Below are positions 10,513 to 22,798 of a stretch of 64,000 bases of DNA, one piece after another. How positions within the stretch are numbered: position 1 is the stretch's first letter; every line of letters starts with the position of its first letter. Both the position numbers and the translations under genes were made by a program. The DNA is from Prorocentrum cordatum (lineage: Eukaryota > Sar > Dinophyceae > Prorocentrales > Prorocentraceae): the NCBI GenBank assembly GCA_963575745.1, contig CAUYUJ010022088.1:1-64000 (forward strand), read 5' to 3'. The notes beneath the pieces are model-generated. The model was not told where the DNA came from. It made no database searches and saw only the letters and a program-made list of their open reading frames with translations.

Positions 10513-12800
10513 GGGCGCGTGTGCTGCTGACGCAGAACTTGTGGGTCGAGGCGGGGTTGATGAACGGGGCGATGGGCACGCTGCGCGGGTGCATGTGGCC
10601 GGACGGGGCGGACCCGCACAACAGTGCGCGCCCGGATCTGCAGGCGCCCATTTGTGTTTTCGTCGAGTTCGACGACGTCGATCTGGGAAAGGACGAGAAT
10701 GGCGAGCCGCGGTCTTTCTTCAAGAACGATCCTGTGCGCAAGAACTGGGTCCCCATCTGGAGGCAGACTGTATCGTCCACGACGGAGGACGGCCTCGCGC
10801 GCGAGAACTACCCGCTGCAGCTGGCGTGGGCTTTGACGCACTGGAAGGCGCAGGGGATGACGTTTGCGAAAGTCCGCGTGCACATGTCGGCGAAGACCGC
10901 GGCCGTCGCTGGGATCGGGTTCGTCGCAACGACGCGCGTCAGGCATCCGTGGGACTTGGTGTTCGAGGAAGACTTGCCGGAGTACGCGGTCTTCATGCGG
11001 GCCAGGCACACGACGGCGTTCCGGGAGCGCCGTCGGTTCGAGCTGCGGTTGGAGGCGCGCGCTTCGTCAACGTTGCGGAAGTATGGGTTCTGCGAGGCGG
11101 ATTTGTGGACCGCAGAGGAGAGGTGTGCGGCGGGGAGATTGTTGGGCCGTCTCGAGACCGTCCGTGCGGCGCAGGCGGAGAGGCTCAGAGGGCTGAACAG
11201 AGTGGTGGATGATGACACTTGGCTCTGGGGTGAGGACGGCGCGCCGTGCGTGTCCGCGTTGGCTGAGGCTGTCGATGCCGAGGCGGGGGGTGATGACGTC
11301 GCGCGGCGGCGTCTGACCGCCGTGGCGGACAGGCTCCTGGACCGGAAGAGGGTGCGCGGTGTGACGTTGGAGGAACGTGAGGCCGCGCGGGAGCTGGCGG
11401 GTGGGGATGCAGAGGATTTCTATGGTGTTGACACGGTGGAAGAGTTGCGGGGGCGTTTGAGGGCTGCCGCTGCGCGGCTGTCCCGGGAGCGCCCGGACGA
11501 CGACGGAGTGGAGTTACTGTGCCGTGTCGCTGACATGATGATGGATCGGTGGGTGGCGTGTGGGCGGTGGGATGGTCGCGTGTTCGATGTCGTGGAACCG
11601 AGCCTGGGCCCGCTGCACATGAGCGCTGTGAAGGAGGCCATGGGTGCGCTGGTGCCGCCGAGACTGCACGGGAGCTTGGATAAGGCGGCCAGAAAGATGA
11701 AGGATGCGTTCGGGGATGTTCGCGGTGGCTGCGCGCTGCGGATGGACAAGTGGGTCGTGAACGTGCGGTCGGAGAGCGCTCTGGCGGAGGGCAGACTGGA
11801 GCGTCTGGCGTTGGAGTTCTTCCTGAAGGTGGCGCGACAGCTGTGCTCAGGGTTAGACCTGTCGATGACTGTGGCCTCGGCAAAGGTGGGCGAGCACGTC
11901 GGCGCGGAGGAGAACCCAGAGCATTTTGCTCGGGTGGCGCACAACTGGACGAGCGTTTGGGACGCGAGCTGCGTCAGCGATAAGATGGAGTTGCTGATGG
12001 TTGCTGCCGTGGACGCTCTGAGCGTGTCTGGCGTTCCCCAGGATTGGATCTTTGTGCGCGTCCAGGCTGGTCGGGCGGGGGAGGCGCTCTGGCGTGCCGA
12101 GTCTCTGACCGTGCGCGTTTACGATCGAGGCCGCAGGGAGGCGGTTGCAGGGCGAATCGCTCGGAATATCGACGCGCTGCTGCGGCCGATACAGGCCAGT
12201 GATGGGCGGCGCCCGCCACCAGCGGTAGAGTTTGGGGAGGCGCCGCACGTTCGGGTGCCTTCGCAGAGGATCGCCAGCGCACTCGGGCTCCTGCTGGGCC
12301 ACGTTGGTCTCGGGGCCGGGGCCGGGGTGCTGGATGCGTCGGCGGAGTCGTTCGTGCCAGACGTGTGTCGTGCGTTGCGGGGCGCGTTCGCGTCTTTTCG
12401 CGCGGGTGTCGGCGCGCGGGGTGCGCGGGATGTCATGGAGTTGTTGCTCTCGGACCAGGAGTGCCGTGACGCTCTGGATCTCTTCGGCGTCGTTCCGCGC
12501 GCGGATGTGTCCGGGCCCAGTGCGGCGGGCGCGGGTCGGGCGATGGCGGGTGTGGTGAGGAGGGCCGCGGACGAGGCAGGCGAGGGAGACGGCCTTGAGG
12601 GCGCGTCGACGTTGTCGTTTGCGACGTGGAACATTGCTGGTGGGCATCGCGCTGCCGTGGCCCCGCATGCCTGGACCGCGCGGGATCAGCGCGCCGCGCT
12701 TCTTGGCGAGGTGCTCCGTTGGAGGCAGGCGCGCGGGTGTGACGTCGTTGCCTTGCAGGAGTGCGAGGGCGGGGGCGCGTACGAGGAGCTGTCAGGGGAG
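10389..12800 (+). pseudogene. PIF1-family helicase C-terminal half, linker, start of EEP nuclease (frame 3)
   Basis: Coding from about 10510 opens with KGARVLLTQNLWVEAGLMNG, the classic 'G-x-V-x-L-x-x-N' helicase block. YPLQLAWALTHWKAQGMTF (motif V region, about 10810-10866) and GFVATTRVRHPWDLVF (motif VI-like, near 10918) follow, completing the PIF1 core. Then come ~550 aa of unrecognised, mostly helical sequence. From about 12610 the EEP fold begins (STLSFATWNIAGG, then CDVVALQECEG with the catalytic Glu). The frame breaks near 12800 and the fold continues in frame 1; the ORF itself stops at 13055. A helicase fused upstream of an endonuclease is the Helentron/Helitron2 arrangement. Confidence 0.8.
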
Positions 12801-15800
12801 TTTCAAATTGGCGGGCGTTGCGCAGGCGCAGGAGTCCAGGGGGTATGTGCATCTGTACGTCAGGCACGGTCTGCGGGCGGAATCTGTGGCTGTGCCAGGG
12901 CAGGATCCGGTCGTGCTGTGCCGTGTCCAGGTGCCCGGAGACGGCGGCGCCGGCGGCGATGGGCATGTGCACGTGGCGGCGGTGCACCTGCCCACGGACG
13001 CGTCATGGGAACGGCGTCGTGCGATACTTGGCAAGATTGTGGCGAAGTGCGGTGACGAATGCCATCGGCTGCTCATCGTGGGCGACATGAACAGCACGGA
13101 TGCGCAGATGCAGGCAGCCGTGGAGCAGTTGCGTCTGAGGGACGCATGGTATGAGGGCCGATCCTGGGGTTGCCCCGGCAATAAGTTCTATTCGGGTCTC
13201 GGCGAGAGGGGGGCTGTTGGCCAGAGACGTGACCGGGTGCTCTTCGGAGCGGACCTCTGGTCCGAGTTGCACTTGGTAGGGAAAGGGAAGGTGTTCTTCG
13301 AGGGTTCCGAGTTCCACATGTCCGACCACTATGGGCTGTTCGGGTATGTGCGTGCCCACGCGTGCTTTGGATCTCGGGAGCAGAAGATGAGGGCCGTGGC
13401 GCAGCGCGCGAGAGTCGTGCTGCAGGCGACGCGTGATCAGTCACAGAGACTGGAGGGTGTGGAGGTTCAGAGTCGGGTACAGCGTGGTCGAGAGTCCGCG
13501 GCGCTGGCCCGGCAGCAGGCGCAGGAACGAGATCGAGAGGCGTACTTGCGGGCGCAGCAGCGGGCTGCCGGCCGCCGACAGCGCCGTCGGGAACAAGCGA
13601 TATCCGCAGCGTTCGGGCCACAGAGTTTGTTTGCTTTGGGGCGCCCAGTTCCGCCGCCGCCGAGCCCCTGCCCGCCTCGGCCGCCACTGTGCCCGGCAGA
13701 CATGGATGTTCCGAACGTGGCTGGCATTCGCGCGGCTTCGTGGGACAGCGTGCGGTGCGTGCCCGTCCGAGGGATGCCGCGGCCATGGCACACCTGCTAC
13801 GTGGTCAGTGTGACGCAGCTGATGTTGCGGACGCCTGCCGTCTTGGAGTGGCTTCGATGGCATTCAGAGCAGCAGTGCGAGGACCGGGGCACGGGGCGTT
13901 GTTGCGTGTGCGGGATGTGGGAGACGTACAACCAGTTGTGCTCGCGACGCTGGCAGCAGGGACCTGTGAGTGTGCTGCGGCGTACGAGCGTTGACTGCGA
14001 CGACGATGTGATGGGGCGGCCGAGTGAGTTCAACGACCCGTGGCAGCAGCAGGATGTGTTTGCGTATTGGGGTAAGCTGATGGTGGCTGCGCGTGACGCA
14101 GAGATGTTGACAGGTCGGTTTGCGCAGCGGGACCTCGGTAGTATCCGGGCGCTGAATCTGCGGGTGGCGTGCGTTGATCAGATCTTCGGGTTCGTCCTGG
14201 AGAAGCGGGAGAAGTGTGACGTGTGTAATTACGAGACTGTCGCGTACGAGGCTGAGGATGTACTGAAGCTGCGTGTTCATGGACGTCCAGGTGGGCCCTT
14301 GATGCTGCAGGAGTTGTACTGCGATTTCTGTGCTCCTGAAGAAATCGAGAAGAGCTGCCCGGGGTGTTGCCGCGACGAGCACGACCGGGTTAAGCACGTG
14401 ATGCAGACGAGAGCCACTGGTGTGCCACAGGTTCTGGTGGTTCAATTGAGGAGGGGCACCGAGGCGCGGGAGGCAGTGTGGGTGGAAGAGCACCTGAGGC
14501 TGCCAGGGCTTCCCCAGATGCAGTTGGTCGGTGTGGTTTACCACAATGGGCGGTCAATTTATAGCGGCCATTACACGACTCTGTGCCGCGTTCATGATGG
14601 GAGGTACTTCATGTTTGACGACGACCAGCCACCGCGCTTGATCCGAGACGAGCCGGCGCACATCAAGCAGAAGGAGGCGTACATGGCAGTGTATTGCCGC
14701 CTGGGCCGCGGTCAGGGGCAGGGCGCGGGCGCAGATGCGACAGAGGTGGGCGCAGCGCGTGAGGGGCAGGGCAGTGGCGGGAGTGGGCCGGGGGGCGGTG
14801 ATGCGAGTGCGTCTGGTGGCGGCGGATGGGGCGGGGGTGGGGCTGTTGGCGGTGACGCCGACGGAGCGACGGAGCGCGAGGGGGGGAGTGGGCCGTCGGC
14901 GGCCCGAGGGATCGGGCGCGCGCGCGGCGTCGCTGGCGATCGGGCCGGGGCTTCGGCCTCTGTCGGGTCGGGGGGTGAGCCTACGTCCGGCGGTGGAGTT
15001 GGTGCAGGGCCAGGCCGTGGAGGACGCAGGGGGGGCGTTGTCTCGGTTGCCGCCGCCGAGCCGCGTTCCGCGAGCAGGCGCCTGCGGAGGAAGTTTGCGG
15101 TTTCCGAGTCAGGGGAGGGGCGCGCCGTCGATGGTGATGGTACCGCTGGGCGGCTAGCGGTCACGACGGAGGGCGCGGCTTCGGGCGCAGCCGAGTCAAG
15201 GGGCGCGGCAGGCGTCCGCGACTTGACCGCTGGGGTTGGCGGGGGGGCGGTGTCTCCGAGAGAGGGGGGGGGCTCTGGCTCGCCGGGTGGCGCCGCTCCG
15301 CGTTCTGCCGCGCGGCGCGCGCGGGGGAAGACGGCGGCGCCTCGCTTGGATGCAGGGGCGGCGGGTGGCGCGGTGACCGCGGTTGGAGTTAGGGATGTCG
15401 GCGGGGAGCGCGACGTCGCTGGGCCAGGCCGCGTCCGAGGTGCTCGAGGGCCCGCGGGGGCGCGCGCGGGCGGCGGGGGTCTAGGTGGCGATGTGGCGTG
15501 CGCGACTGTCGCGGGGGGGAAAGATGTGGCAGCGGAGGAGACGGGGGGCGGCGCTGAGGGGGTAAGACTGGGGGCGGCGAGGGCTCCAGCGTCGGGGCAG
15601 CGAAAGGTGGAGCCTCGGTCAGAGGCGGTGGTCCCTCGGAGGAGGTCGGCGCGTTTGGCGGCGCGACCTGCGCCCGGCCCCGTCGCGGTCGAGGAGAGGG
15701 CTGCCGCGGGCGAGGGCGCGTATATCCGAGGGGGGGTGTTGGCGCGCCCGAGGCGCGCGGAGCCGCCTGGACCGTCGAGTGGCGGCGGCGCCGCGCGAGT

Positions 15801-15981
15801 GGTCACAGGTTTCGGCGCGGGAAGGATCGAGAACTTGGCTGCGTTCCAGCGCAGCTGCGATTTGGGGGATGCGACGCGCGCGTCGCAGCGGGTCTCGGAG
15901 GGGACCCGAGGGGGGGGCGTGGATATGCAGGGGAATGAGCTGGATCCGTCTGCGGGGTCCGCCTGGCATGCGGGTCGATAG
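12801..15981 (+). pseudogene. EEP nuclease C-terminal part, USP-type deubiquitinase, low-complexity tail (frame 1)
   Basis: Frame 1 resumes the EEP domain: VAAVHLPTDASWERRRA, LLIVGDMNSTDA (catalytic D-x-N, about 13075-13100) and HMSDHYGLFGY (catalytic Asp-His, near 13320). A basic coiled segment follows. A USP-like protease then starts at about 13740: Cys box HTCYVVSVTQLMLRTP (13790-13840), two Cys pairs (CDVCNYE and LYCDFCAPEE, near 14218 and 14317) that would form the zinc finger, and His box SIYSGHYTTLCRVHDGRYF with FDDDQP (about 14557-14625). The tail after 14700 is Gly/Ala/Arg-rich, with recurring PRSARR-like motifs, to the TAG at 15979. Ubiquitin-type proteases in rolling-circle elements are known as OTU, Ulp1 and other types. 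Whether a USP type is common in them I cannot check. Confidence 0.75.
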
Positions 15982-16084
15982 GGCGGGGGGTGCGGTGGGG
16001 GCTGGGTTTTGAGGGGGCAAGAGAGGGGAAGCAAGACGGGGGGGGGGGGCGGAGCGGGCAGACTAGGGCAAGGCTGCGCTGCGA
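15982..16084. other. Spacer between Helitron ORF and octamer array
   Basis: G-rich sequence without an ORF or recognised signal. If the Helitron 3' terminus is in this window it should be here, but I could not identify a CTRR end with a preceding hairpin. Confidence 0.4.
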
Positions 16085-17384
16085 GTGTCTGTGTATCTGG
16101 TGCTGTGTGTGTCAGTGGGCTTGAGTGTATGTGCGTGCGTGTCTGTGTGTTTGTGTATTTGTGTGTCTGTATGTCTGTGTGTTTGTTTGTCTGCGTGTTT
16201 GTGTGCCTGTGTGTCTGTGTGTCTGTGTGTCTGTGTGTCTGTGTGTCTGTGTGTCTGTGTGTCTGTGTGTCTGTGTGTATGTGTGTCTGTGTGTCTGTGT
16301 GTCTGTGTTTCTGTCTCTCTGTCTCTCTGTGTGTCTGTGTGTCTGTGTGTCTGTGTGTCTGTGTGTCTGTGTGTCTGATTGTCCGTGTGTCTGTGTGTCT
16401 GTGTGTCTGTGTGTCTGTCGGTCTCTGTGTCTATGTGTCTTTGTGTCTGTGTGTCTGTGTGTCTGTGTGTCTGTGTGTCTGTGTGTCCCTGTGTCTCTGT
16501 GTCTGTCTTTCTGTCATTATTTGTGTCCGTGTGTGTCTTTCTGTGTGTCGGTGTGTCCGTGCGTCAGTGTGTTTGTGTGTCTGTGTTTCTGTGTGTCAGT
16601 GTGTCGGTGTGTCCGTGTGTATATGTGTGTCTGTGTGTCTGTGTATCTGTGTGTCTGGTTGTCTGTGTGTTTGTGTGTTTGTGTGTCCGTGTGTCCCTGT
16701 GTGTGTCCGTGTGTCTGTGTGACTGTGTGTCTGCGTGTCCGTGTGTCCGTGTGTCTGTGTGTCTGTGTGTCTGTGTCTGTCAGTCTGTGTGTGTTGTGTT
16801 GGTGTGTCTGTGTGTCTGTGTGTTGGTGTCAGTGTGTCCGTGTGTCCGTGTGTCTGTGTGTCTGTGTGTCTATGTGTCTGTATGTCTGTGTGTCTGTTTG
16901 TCTGTGTGTCCGTGTGTCTGTGTGTCTGTGTGTCTGTGTGTCTGTGTGTCTGTGTGTCTGTGTGTCAGTGTGTCTGTGTGTCTGTATGTCCGTGTGCCTT
17001 TTGTGTCCGTGTGTCCGTGTGTCCGTGTCTGTGTGTCTGTATGTCTGTGTGCTTGTGTGTCAGTGTGTCTGTGTGTCTGAGTGTCTGCGTGTCTGGGTGT
17101 CTGTGTGTCCTTGTGACTGGTTTTCTGTGTGTCTGTGTATCCTTGTGTCTGCGTGTCTTTGTGTCTGTGTGTCTGCGTGTCTGTATGCCAGTATGTCTGT
17201 GTGTCTGTCTGTCTGTGGATCTGTCTGTGTGTTTGTCTTTCTGTGCGTCTGTGTGTGTGTGCTTGTGTGTTTGTCTGTGCGCGTGTATTTGCGTGTGTGT
17301 GCGCGCGTGTGTGTGTGTGTGTGTGTCAGTGTCTGTGTGTGCGCGCGTGTGGCGCTGGCAGCTCCGTCGGTCTGTCTGTCTGTG

Positions 17385-17423
<39 letters not shown>

Positions 17424-20400
17424 GTGTCTGTGCGTCTGTGTGTCTGTGTGTCCGTGTGTCTGTGTGTCTGTGTGCCTGTGTGCCTGTGTTTCTGTCTCTG
17501 TGTCTGTGTGTCTGTGTGGTTGCGTGGCTGTGTGTCTGTGTGTTTGTGTGTCCGTGTGTCTGTGTGTCTGTGTGTCTGCGTGTCTGTGTGTCTGGATGTC
17601 TGGGTGTCCGTGTGGCTGTGTGTCTGTGTGTCTGTGTATCTGAGTGTCTGTGTGTCAGTGTTTTTTTTTGCGTCTGTGTGTCTGTGTGTCAGTGTGTCAG
17701 TGTGTCTGTGTATCTGTTTGTCAGTGTGTCTGTGTGTCTGTGTGTCTGTGTGGCTTTGTGCCTGCGTGTCCGTGTGCCCTTGTGCCTGCGTGTTTTTGTG
17801 TTGGTGTTTCTGCGTGTCTGCGTGTGCCTGTGTGTCTGTGTGTCCGTGTGCCTGTGTGTCTGTGTGTCTGAGTGTCTGTGTGTCTGTGTGTCTGGTGCTG
17901 TGTGTGTCAGTTTGCCTGAGTGTCTGGTGTCTGTGTGTTTGTGTATTTGTGTGTCTGTATGTCTGTGTGTTTGTTTGTCGGCGTGTTTGTGTGTCTATGC
18001 GTCTGTGTGTGTGTGTCTGTGTGTCTGTGTGTTTGTGTGTCTGTGTGTCCGTTTGTCTGTGTGTCTGTGTGTATGTGTGTCTGTGTGTCTGTGCGTCAGT
18101 GAGCCTGGTTTTCTGTCTCTCTGTCTTTCCTTGTGTGTGTGTGTCCGTATGTGTGTGTGTGTGTCTGTGTGTCTGAGTGTCCGTGTGTCTGTGTGTCTGT
18201 GTGTCTGTGTGTCTGTGGGTCTCTGTGTCTGTGTGTCTGCGTGTCTGTGTGTCTGTGTGTCCCTGTGCTTGTGTGTCTGTTTTTTTCTGTCTTTCTTTGT
18301 GTCCGTGTGTCTGTGTGTCTGTGTATCTGTGTGTCTCGGTGTCTGTGTGTCTGTGTGTCCGTGTGTGAGTGTGTCTGTGTGTCTGTGTTTCTGTGTGTCA
18401 GCGTGTCAGTGTGTTAGTGTGTCTGTGTGTGTATGTGACTGTGTGTCTGTGTGTCTGTGTGTCTGTGTTTTTGTGTGTCCGTGTGTCAGTGTGTCTGTGT
18501 GTCCCTGTGTGTGTCCGTGTGTCTGTGTGACTATGTGTCTGCGTGTCCGTGTGTCCGTGTGTCTGTGTGTCTGTGTGTCTGTCAGTCTTTGTGTGTTGGT
18601 GTTGGTGTGTCTGTGTGTCTGTGTGTTGGTGTCAGTGTGTCCGTGTGTCCGTGTGTCTGTGTGTCCGTGTGTCTGTGTGTCGGAGTGTCTGCGTGTCTGG
18701 GTGTCTGTGTGTCCTTGTGACTGGTTTTCTGTGTGTCTGTGTATCCTTCTGTCTGCGTGTCTTTGTGTCTGTGTTTCTGCGTGTCTGTATGTCAGTATGT
18801 CCGTGTGTCTGTCTGTCTGTGGATCTGTCTGTGTGTTTGTCTTTCTGTGCGTCTGTGTGTGTGTGCTTGTCTGTCTGTCTGTGCGCGTGTATTTGCGTGT
18901 GTGTGCGCGTGTGTGTGTGTGTCAGTGTCTGTGTGTGCGCGCGTGGCGCTGTTAGCTCCGTCGTTCTGTCTGTCTGTGTGTTTGTTTGTCTGTGTGTCTG
19001 TCTGTCTGTCTGTCTGTGTGTCTGTGTGTCTGTGTGTCTGTGTGTCTGTGTGTCTGTGTGTCTGTGTGTGTGCCTGTGTGCCTGTGTTTCTGTCTCTCTG
19101 TGTGTCTGTGTGTCTGTGAGGCTGTGTGGCTGTGTGTCTGTGTGTCTGTGTGTATGTGTGTCTGTTTGTCTGTGTGCCTGAGTGTGTGTCTGGGTGTCTG
19201 GGTGTCCGTGTGTCTGTGTGTCTGTGTGTCTGTGTGTCTGGGTGTCTGTGGGTCAGTGTTTTTTTTTTGCGTGTCAGTCTGTGTGTTGGTGTTGATGTGT
19301 CTGTGTGTCTGTGTGTCTGTGTGTCTGTGTGTCCGTTTGTCTGTGTGTTTGTGTGTATGTGTGTCTGTGTGTCTGTGTTTCTGTCTCTCTGTCTCTCTGT
19401 GTGTCCGTGTGTCTGTGTCTGTGTGTCTGTGTGTCCGTGTGTCTGTGTGTCTGTGTGTCTGTGTGTCAGTGTGTCTGTGTGTCTGTATGTCCGTGTGTCT
19501 TTTGTGTCCGTCTGTCCGTGTGTCCGTGTCTGTGTGTCTGTATGTTTGTGCGTTTGTGTGTCCGTGTGTCAGTGTGTCAGTGTGTCTGCGTGTCTGGGTG
19601 TCTGTGTGTGTCCTTGTGATTGGTTTTCTGTGTGTCTGTGTATCCTTGTGTCTGCGTGTCTTTGTGTCTGTGTGTCTGCGTGTCTGTATGTCAGTATGTC
19701 TGTGTGTCTGTCTGTCTGTGGATCTGTTTGTGTGTTTGTCTTTCTGTGCGTCTGTGTGTGTGCTTGTCTGTCTGTCTGTGCGCGTGTATTTGCGTGTGTG
19801 TGTGCGCGTGTGTTTGTGTGTGTGTGTCAGTGTCTGTGTGTGTGCGCGTGGCGCTGTTAGCCCCGTCGGTCTGTCTGTCTGTATGTTTGTCTGTCTGTCT
19901 GTCTGTCTGTGTGTCTGTGTGCTGTGTGTCTGTGTGTCTGTGTGTCTGTGTGTCTGTATGTCTGTGTGCCTGTGTGCCTGTGTTTCTGTCTCTCTGTGTG
20001 TCCGTGTGTCTGTGTGGCCGTGTGGTTGTGTGTCTGTGTGTCTGTGTGTCTGTGTGTCTGTGTGCCTGAGTGCTTGTGTGTCTGGGTGTCTGGGTGTCCG
20101 TGTGTCTGTGTGTCTGTGTGTCTGTGTGTCTGAGTGTCTGTGTGTCAGTGTTTTTTTTTTTTTTTTTTTGCGTCTGTGTTTCTGTGTGTCAGTGTGTCAG
20201 TGTGTCTGTTCATCTGTTTGTCTGTGTGTCTGTGTGTCTGTGTGGCTTTGTGCCTGCGTGTCTGTGTGCTCTTGTGTCTGCGTGTCTGTGTGTTGGTGTT
20301 TCTGCGTGTCTGCGTGTGCCTGTGTGTCTGTGTGTCTGTGTGCCTGTGTGTCTGTGTGTCTGAGTGTCTGTGTGTCTGTGTGTCTGGTGCTGTGTGTGTC

Positions 20401-22645
20401 AGTGTGCCTGAGTGTCCGCGTGTCTGTGTGTTTGTGTAGTTGTGTGTCTGTATGTCTGTGTGTTTGTTTGTCTGCGTGTTTGTGTGTCTATGCGTCTGTG
20501 TGTGTGTGTGTCTGTGTGTCTGTGTGTTTGTGTGTTTGTGTGTCCGTTTGTCTGTGTGTCTGTGAGTCTGTGAGCTTGGTTTTCTGTATTTCTGTCTTTC
20601 CTTGTGTCTGTGTGTCTGTATGTCTGTGTGTCTGTGTGTCTGAGTGTCCGTGTGTCTGTGTGTCTGTGTGTCTGTGTGTCTGTGGGTCTCTGTGTCTGTG
20701 TGTCTTCGTGTCTGTGTGTCTGTGTGTCCCTATGCTTGTGTGTCCGTTTTTGTGTGTCTTTCTTCGTGTCCGTGTGTCTGTGTGTCTGTGTATCTGTGTG
20801 TCCGTTTGCCTGTGTGTCTGTGTGTCCGTGTGTGAGTGTGTCTGTGTGTCTGTGTTTCTGTGTGTCAGTGTGTCAGTGTGTTAGTTTGTCTGTGTGTATG
20901 TGACTGTGTGTCTGTGTGTCTGTGTGTCTGTGTGTCTGTGTGTCAGTGTGTCAGTGTGTCTGTGTGTCCCTTTGTGTGTCCGGGTGTCTGTGTGACTGTG
21001 TGTCAGCGTGTTCGTGTGTCCGTGTGTCTGTGTGTCTGTGTGTCTGTCAGTCTTTGTGTGTTGGTGTTGGTGTGTCTGTGTGTCTGTGTGTTGGTGCCAG
21101 TGTGTCCGTGTGTCCGTGTGTCTGTGTGTCTGTGTGTCTATGTGTCTGTATGTCTGTGTGTCTGTGTGTCTGTGTGTCTGTGTGTCTGTGTGTCTGTGTG
21201 CCTGTGTGCCTGTGTGCCTGTGTTTCTGTCTCTCTGTGTGTCTGTGTGTCTGTGTGGCTGTGTGGCTGTGTGTCTGTGTGTCTGTGTGTCTGTGTGTCTG
21301 TGTGTCTGTGTGCCTGAGTGTTTGTGTGTTTTGGTGTCTGGGTGTCCGTGTGTCTGTGTGTCCTGTGTGTCTGTGTGTCTGAGTGTATGTGTGTCAGTGT
21401 TTTTTTGCGTCTGTTTGTCTGTGTGTCAGTGTGTCAGTGTCTCTGTGCATCTGTTTGTCTGTGTGTCTGTGTGTCTGTGTGGCTTTGTGCCTGCGTGTCT
21501 GTGTGCTCTTGTGTCTGCGTGTCTGCGTGTCCCTGTGTGTCTGTGTGTCTGTGTGCCTGTGTGTCTGTGTGTCTGAGTGTCTGTGTGTCAGTGTGTCTGT
21601 GTGTCCCTGTGTGTGTCAGTGTGCCTGAGTGTCTGTGTGTTTGTGTGTTTGTGTATTTGTGTGTCTGTATGTCTGTGTGTTTGTTTGTCTGCGTGTTTGT
21701 GTGTCTATGCGTCTGTGTGTGTGTGTGCCTGTGTGTTTGTGTGTTTGTGTGTCCGTTTGTCTGTGTGTCTGTGAGTCTGTGAGCTTGGTTTTCTGTATTT
21801 CTGTCTTTCCTGGTGTCTGTGTGTCTGTATGTCTGTGTGTCTGTGTGTCTGAGTGTCCGTGTGTCTGTGTGTCTGTGGGTCTCTGTGTCTGTGTGTCTGC
21901 GTGTCTGTGTGTCTGTGTGTCCCTGTGCTTGTGTGTCTGTTTTTTTTTGTCTTTCTTTGTGTCCGTGTGGTTGTGTGTCTGTGTATCTGTGTGTCCGGTT
22001 GCCTGTGTGTCTGTGTGTCCGTGTGTGAGTGTGTCTGTGTGTCTGTGTTTCTGTGTGTCAGTGTGTCAGTGTGTTAGTTTGTCTGTGTGTGTATGTGACT
22101 GTGTGTCTGTGTGTCTGTGTGTCTGTGTGTCTGTGTGTCAGTGTGTCTGTGTGTCCCTGTGTGTGTCCGTGTGTCTGTGTGACTGTGTGTCTGCGTGTCC
22201 GTGTGTCCGTGTGTCTGCGTGTCTGTGTGTCTGTCAGTCTTTGTGTGTTGGTGATGCTGTGTCTGTGTGTCTGAGTGTTGGTGTCAGTGTGTCCGTGTGT
22301 CCGTGTGTCTGTGTGTCTGTGTGTCTATGTATCTGTATGTTTGTGTGTCTGTTTGTCTGTGTGTCCGTGTGTCTGCTTGTCTGTGTGTCTGTGTGTCTGT
22401 GTGTCTGTGTGTCTGTGTGTCTGTGTGTCAGTGTGTCTGTGTGTCTGTATGTCCGTGTGTCTTTTGTGTCCGTGTGTCCGTGTGTCCGTGTCTGTGTGTC
22501 TATATGTCTGTGTGTTTGTGTGTCCGTGTGTCTGTGTGTTTGAGTGTCTGCGTGTCTGGGTGTCTGTGTGTCCTTGTGACTGGTTTTCTGTGTGTCTGTG
22601 TTTCCATGTTTCTGCGTGTCTTTGTGTCTGTGTGTGTGTGTGTGC
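16085..22645. repeat. ~6.5-kb degenerate GTGTGTCT octamer minisatellite with higher-order blocks
   Basis: The unit is GTGTGTCT with single-base variants (tc/cc/tg/ga). Because 8 is not divisible by 3 and no rotation makes a stop, all three + frames stay open for long stretches, giving meaningless Cys/Val/Ser/Leu ORFs. Non-octamer landmarks recur in fixed order. A 'gtgactggttttctg' type lies near 17113, 18716, 19614 and 22573. A 'gcgctg..agctccgtcg' type lies near 17352, 18946 and 19848. A T-run 'tcagtgtttttttt' lies near 17656, 19254, 20147 and 21394. A 'ctggtgctgtgtgtgtcag' type lies near 16097, 17892 and 20385. The first three form a ~540-bp block repeated at ~1.6- and ~0.9-kb spacing, so the array grew by segmental duplication. 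Confidence 0.95.
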
Positions 22646-22798
22646 GGGTTTGTGCTTGCGCGCGCGGCGTGCGATATGTGCGGACGTCACGTTTACATCT
22701 TGAATGTGCGTTGGGTGTGGCAGTCGGTGGCGTGTTGGCGTGAGCGCGCGCGCGTGTTCGGCTTGTAGGCGCTGGCGTCTGGTCGGTGCTTTACACGG
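22646..22798. other. Non-repetitive GC-rich junction between two simple-repeat arrays
   Basis: About 150 bp without octamers separate the GTGTGTCT array from the TG/CG array. A short segment ending ttgaatgtgcg (near 22698) has a relative near 23402, suggesting a common longer unit. No gene is visible. Confidence 0.5.
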
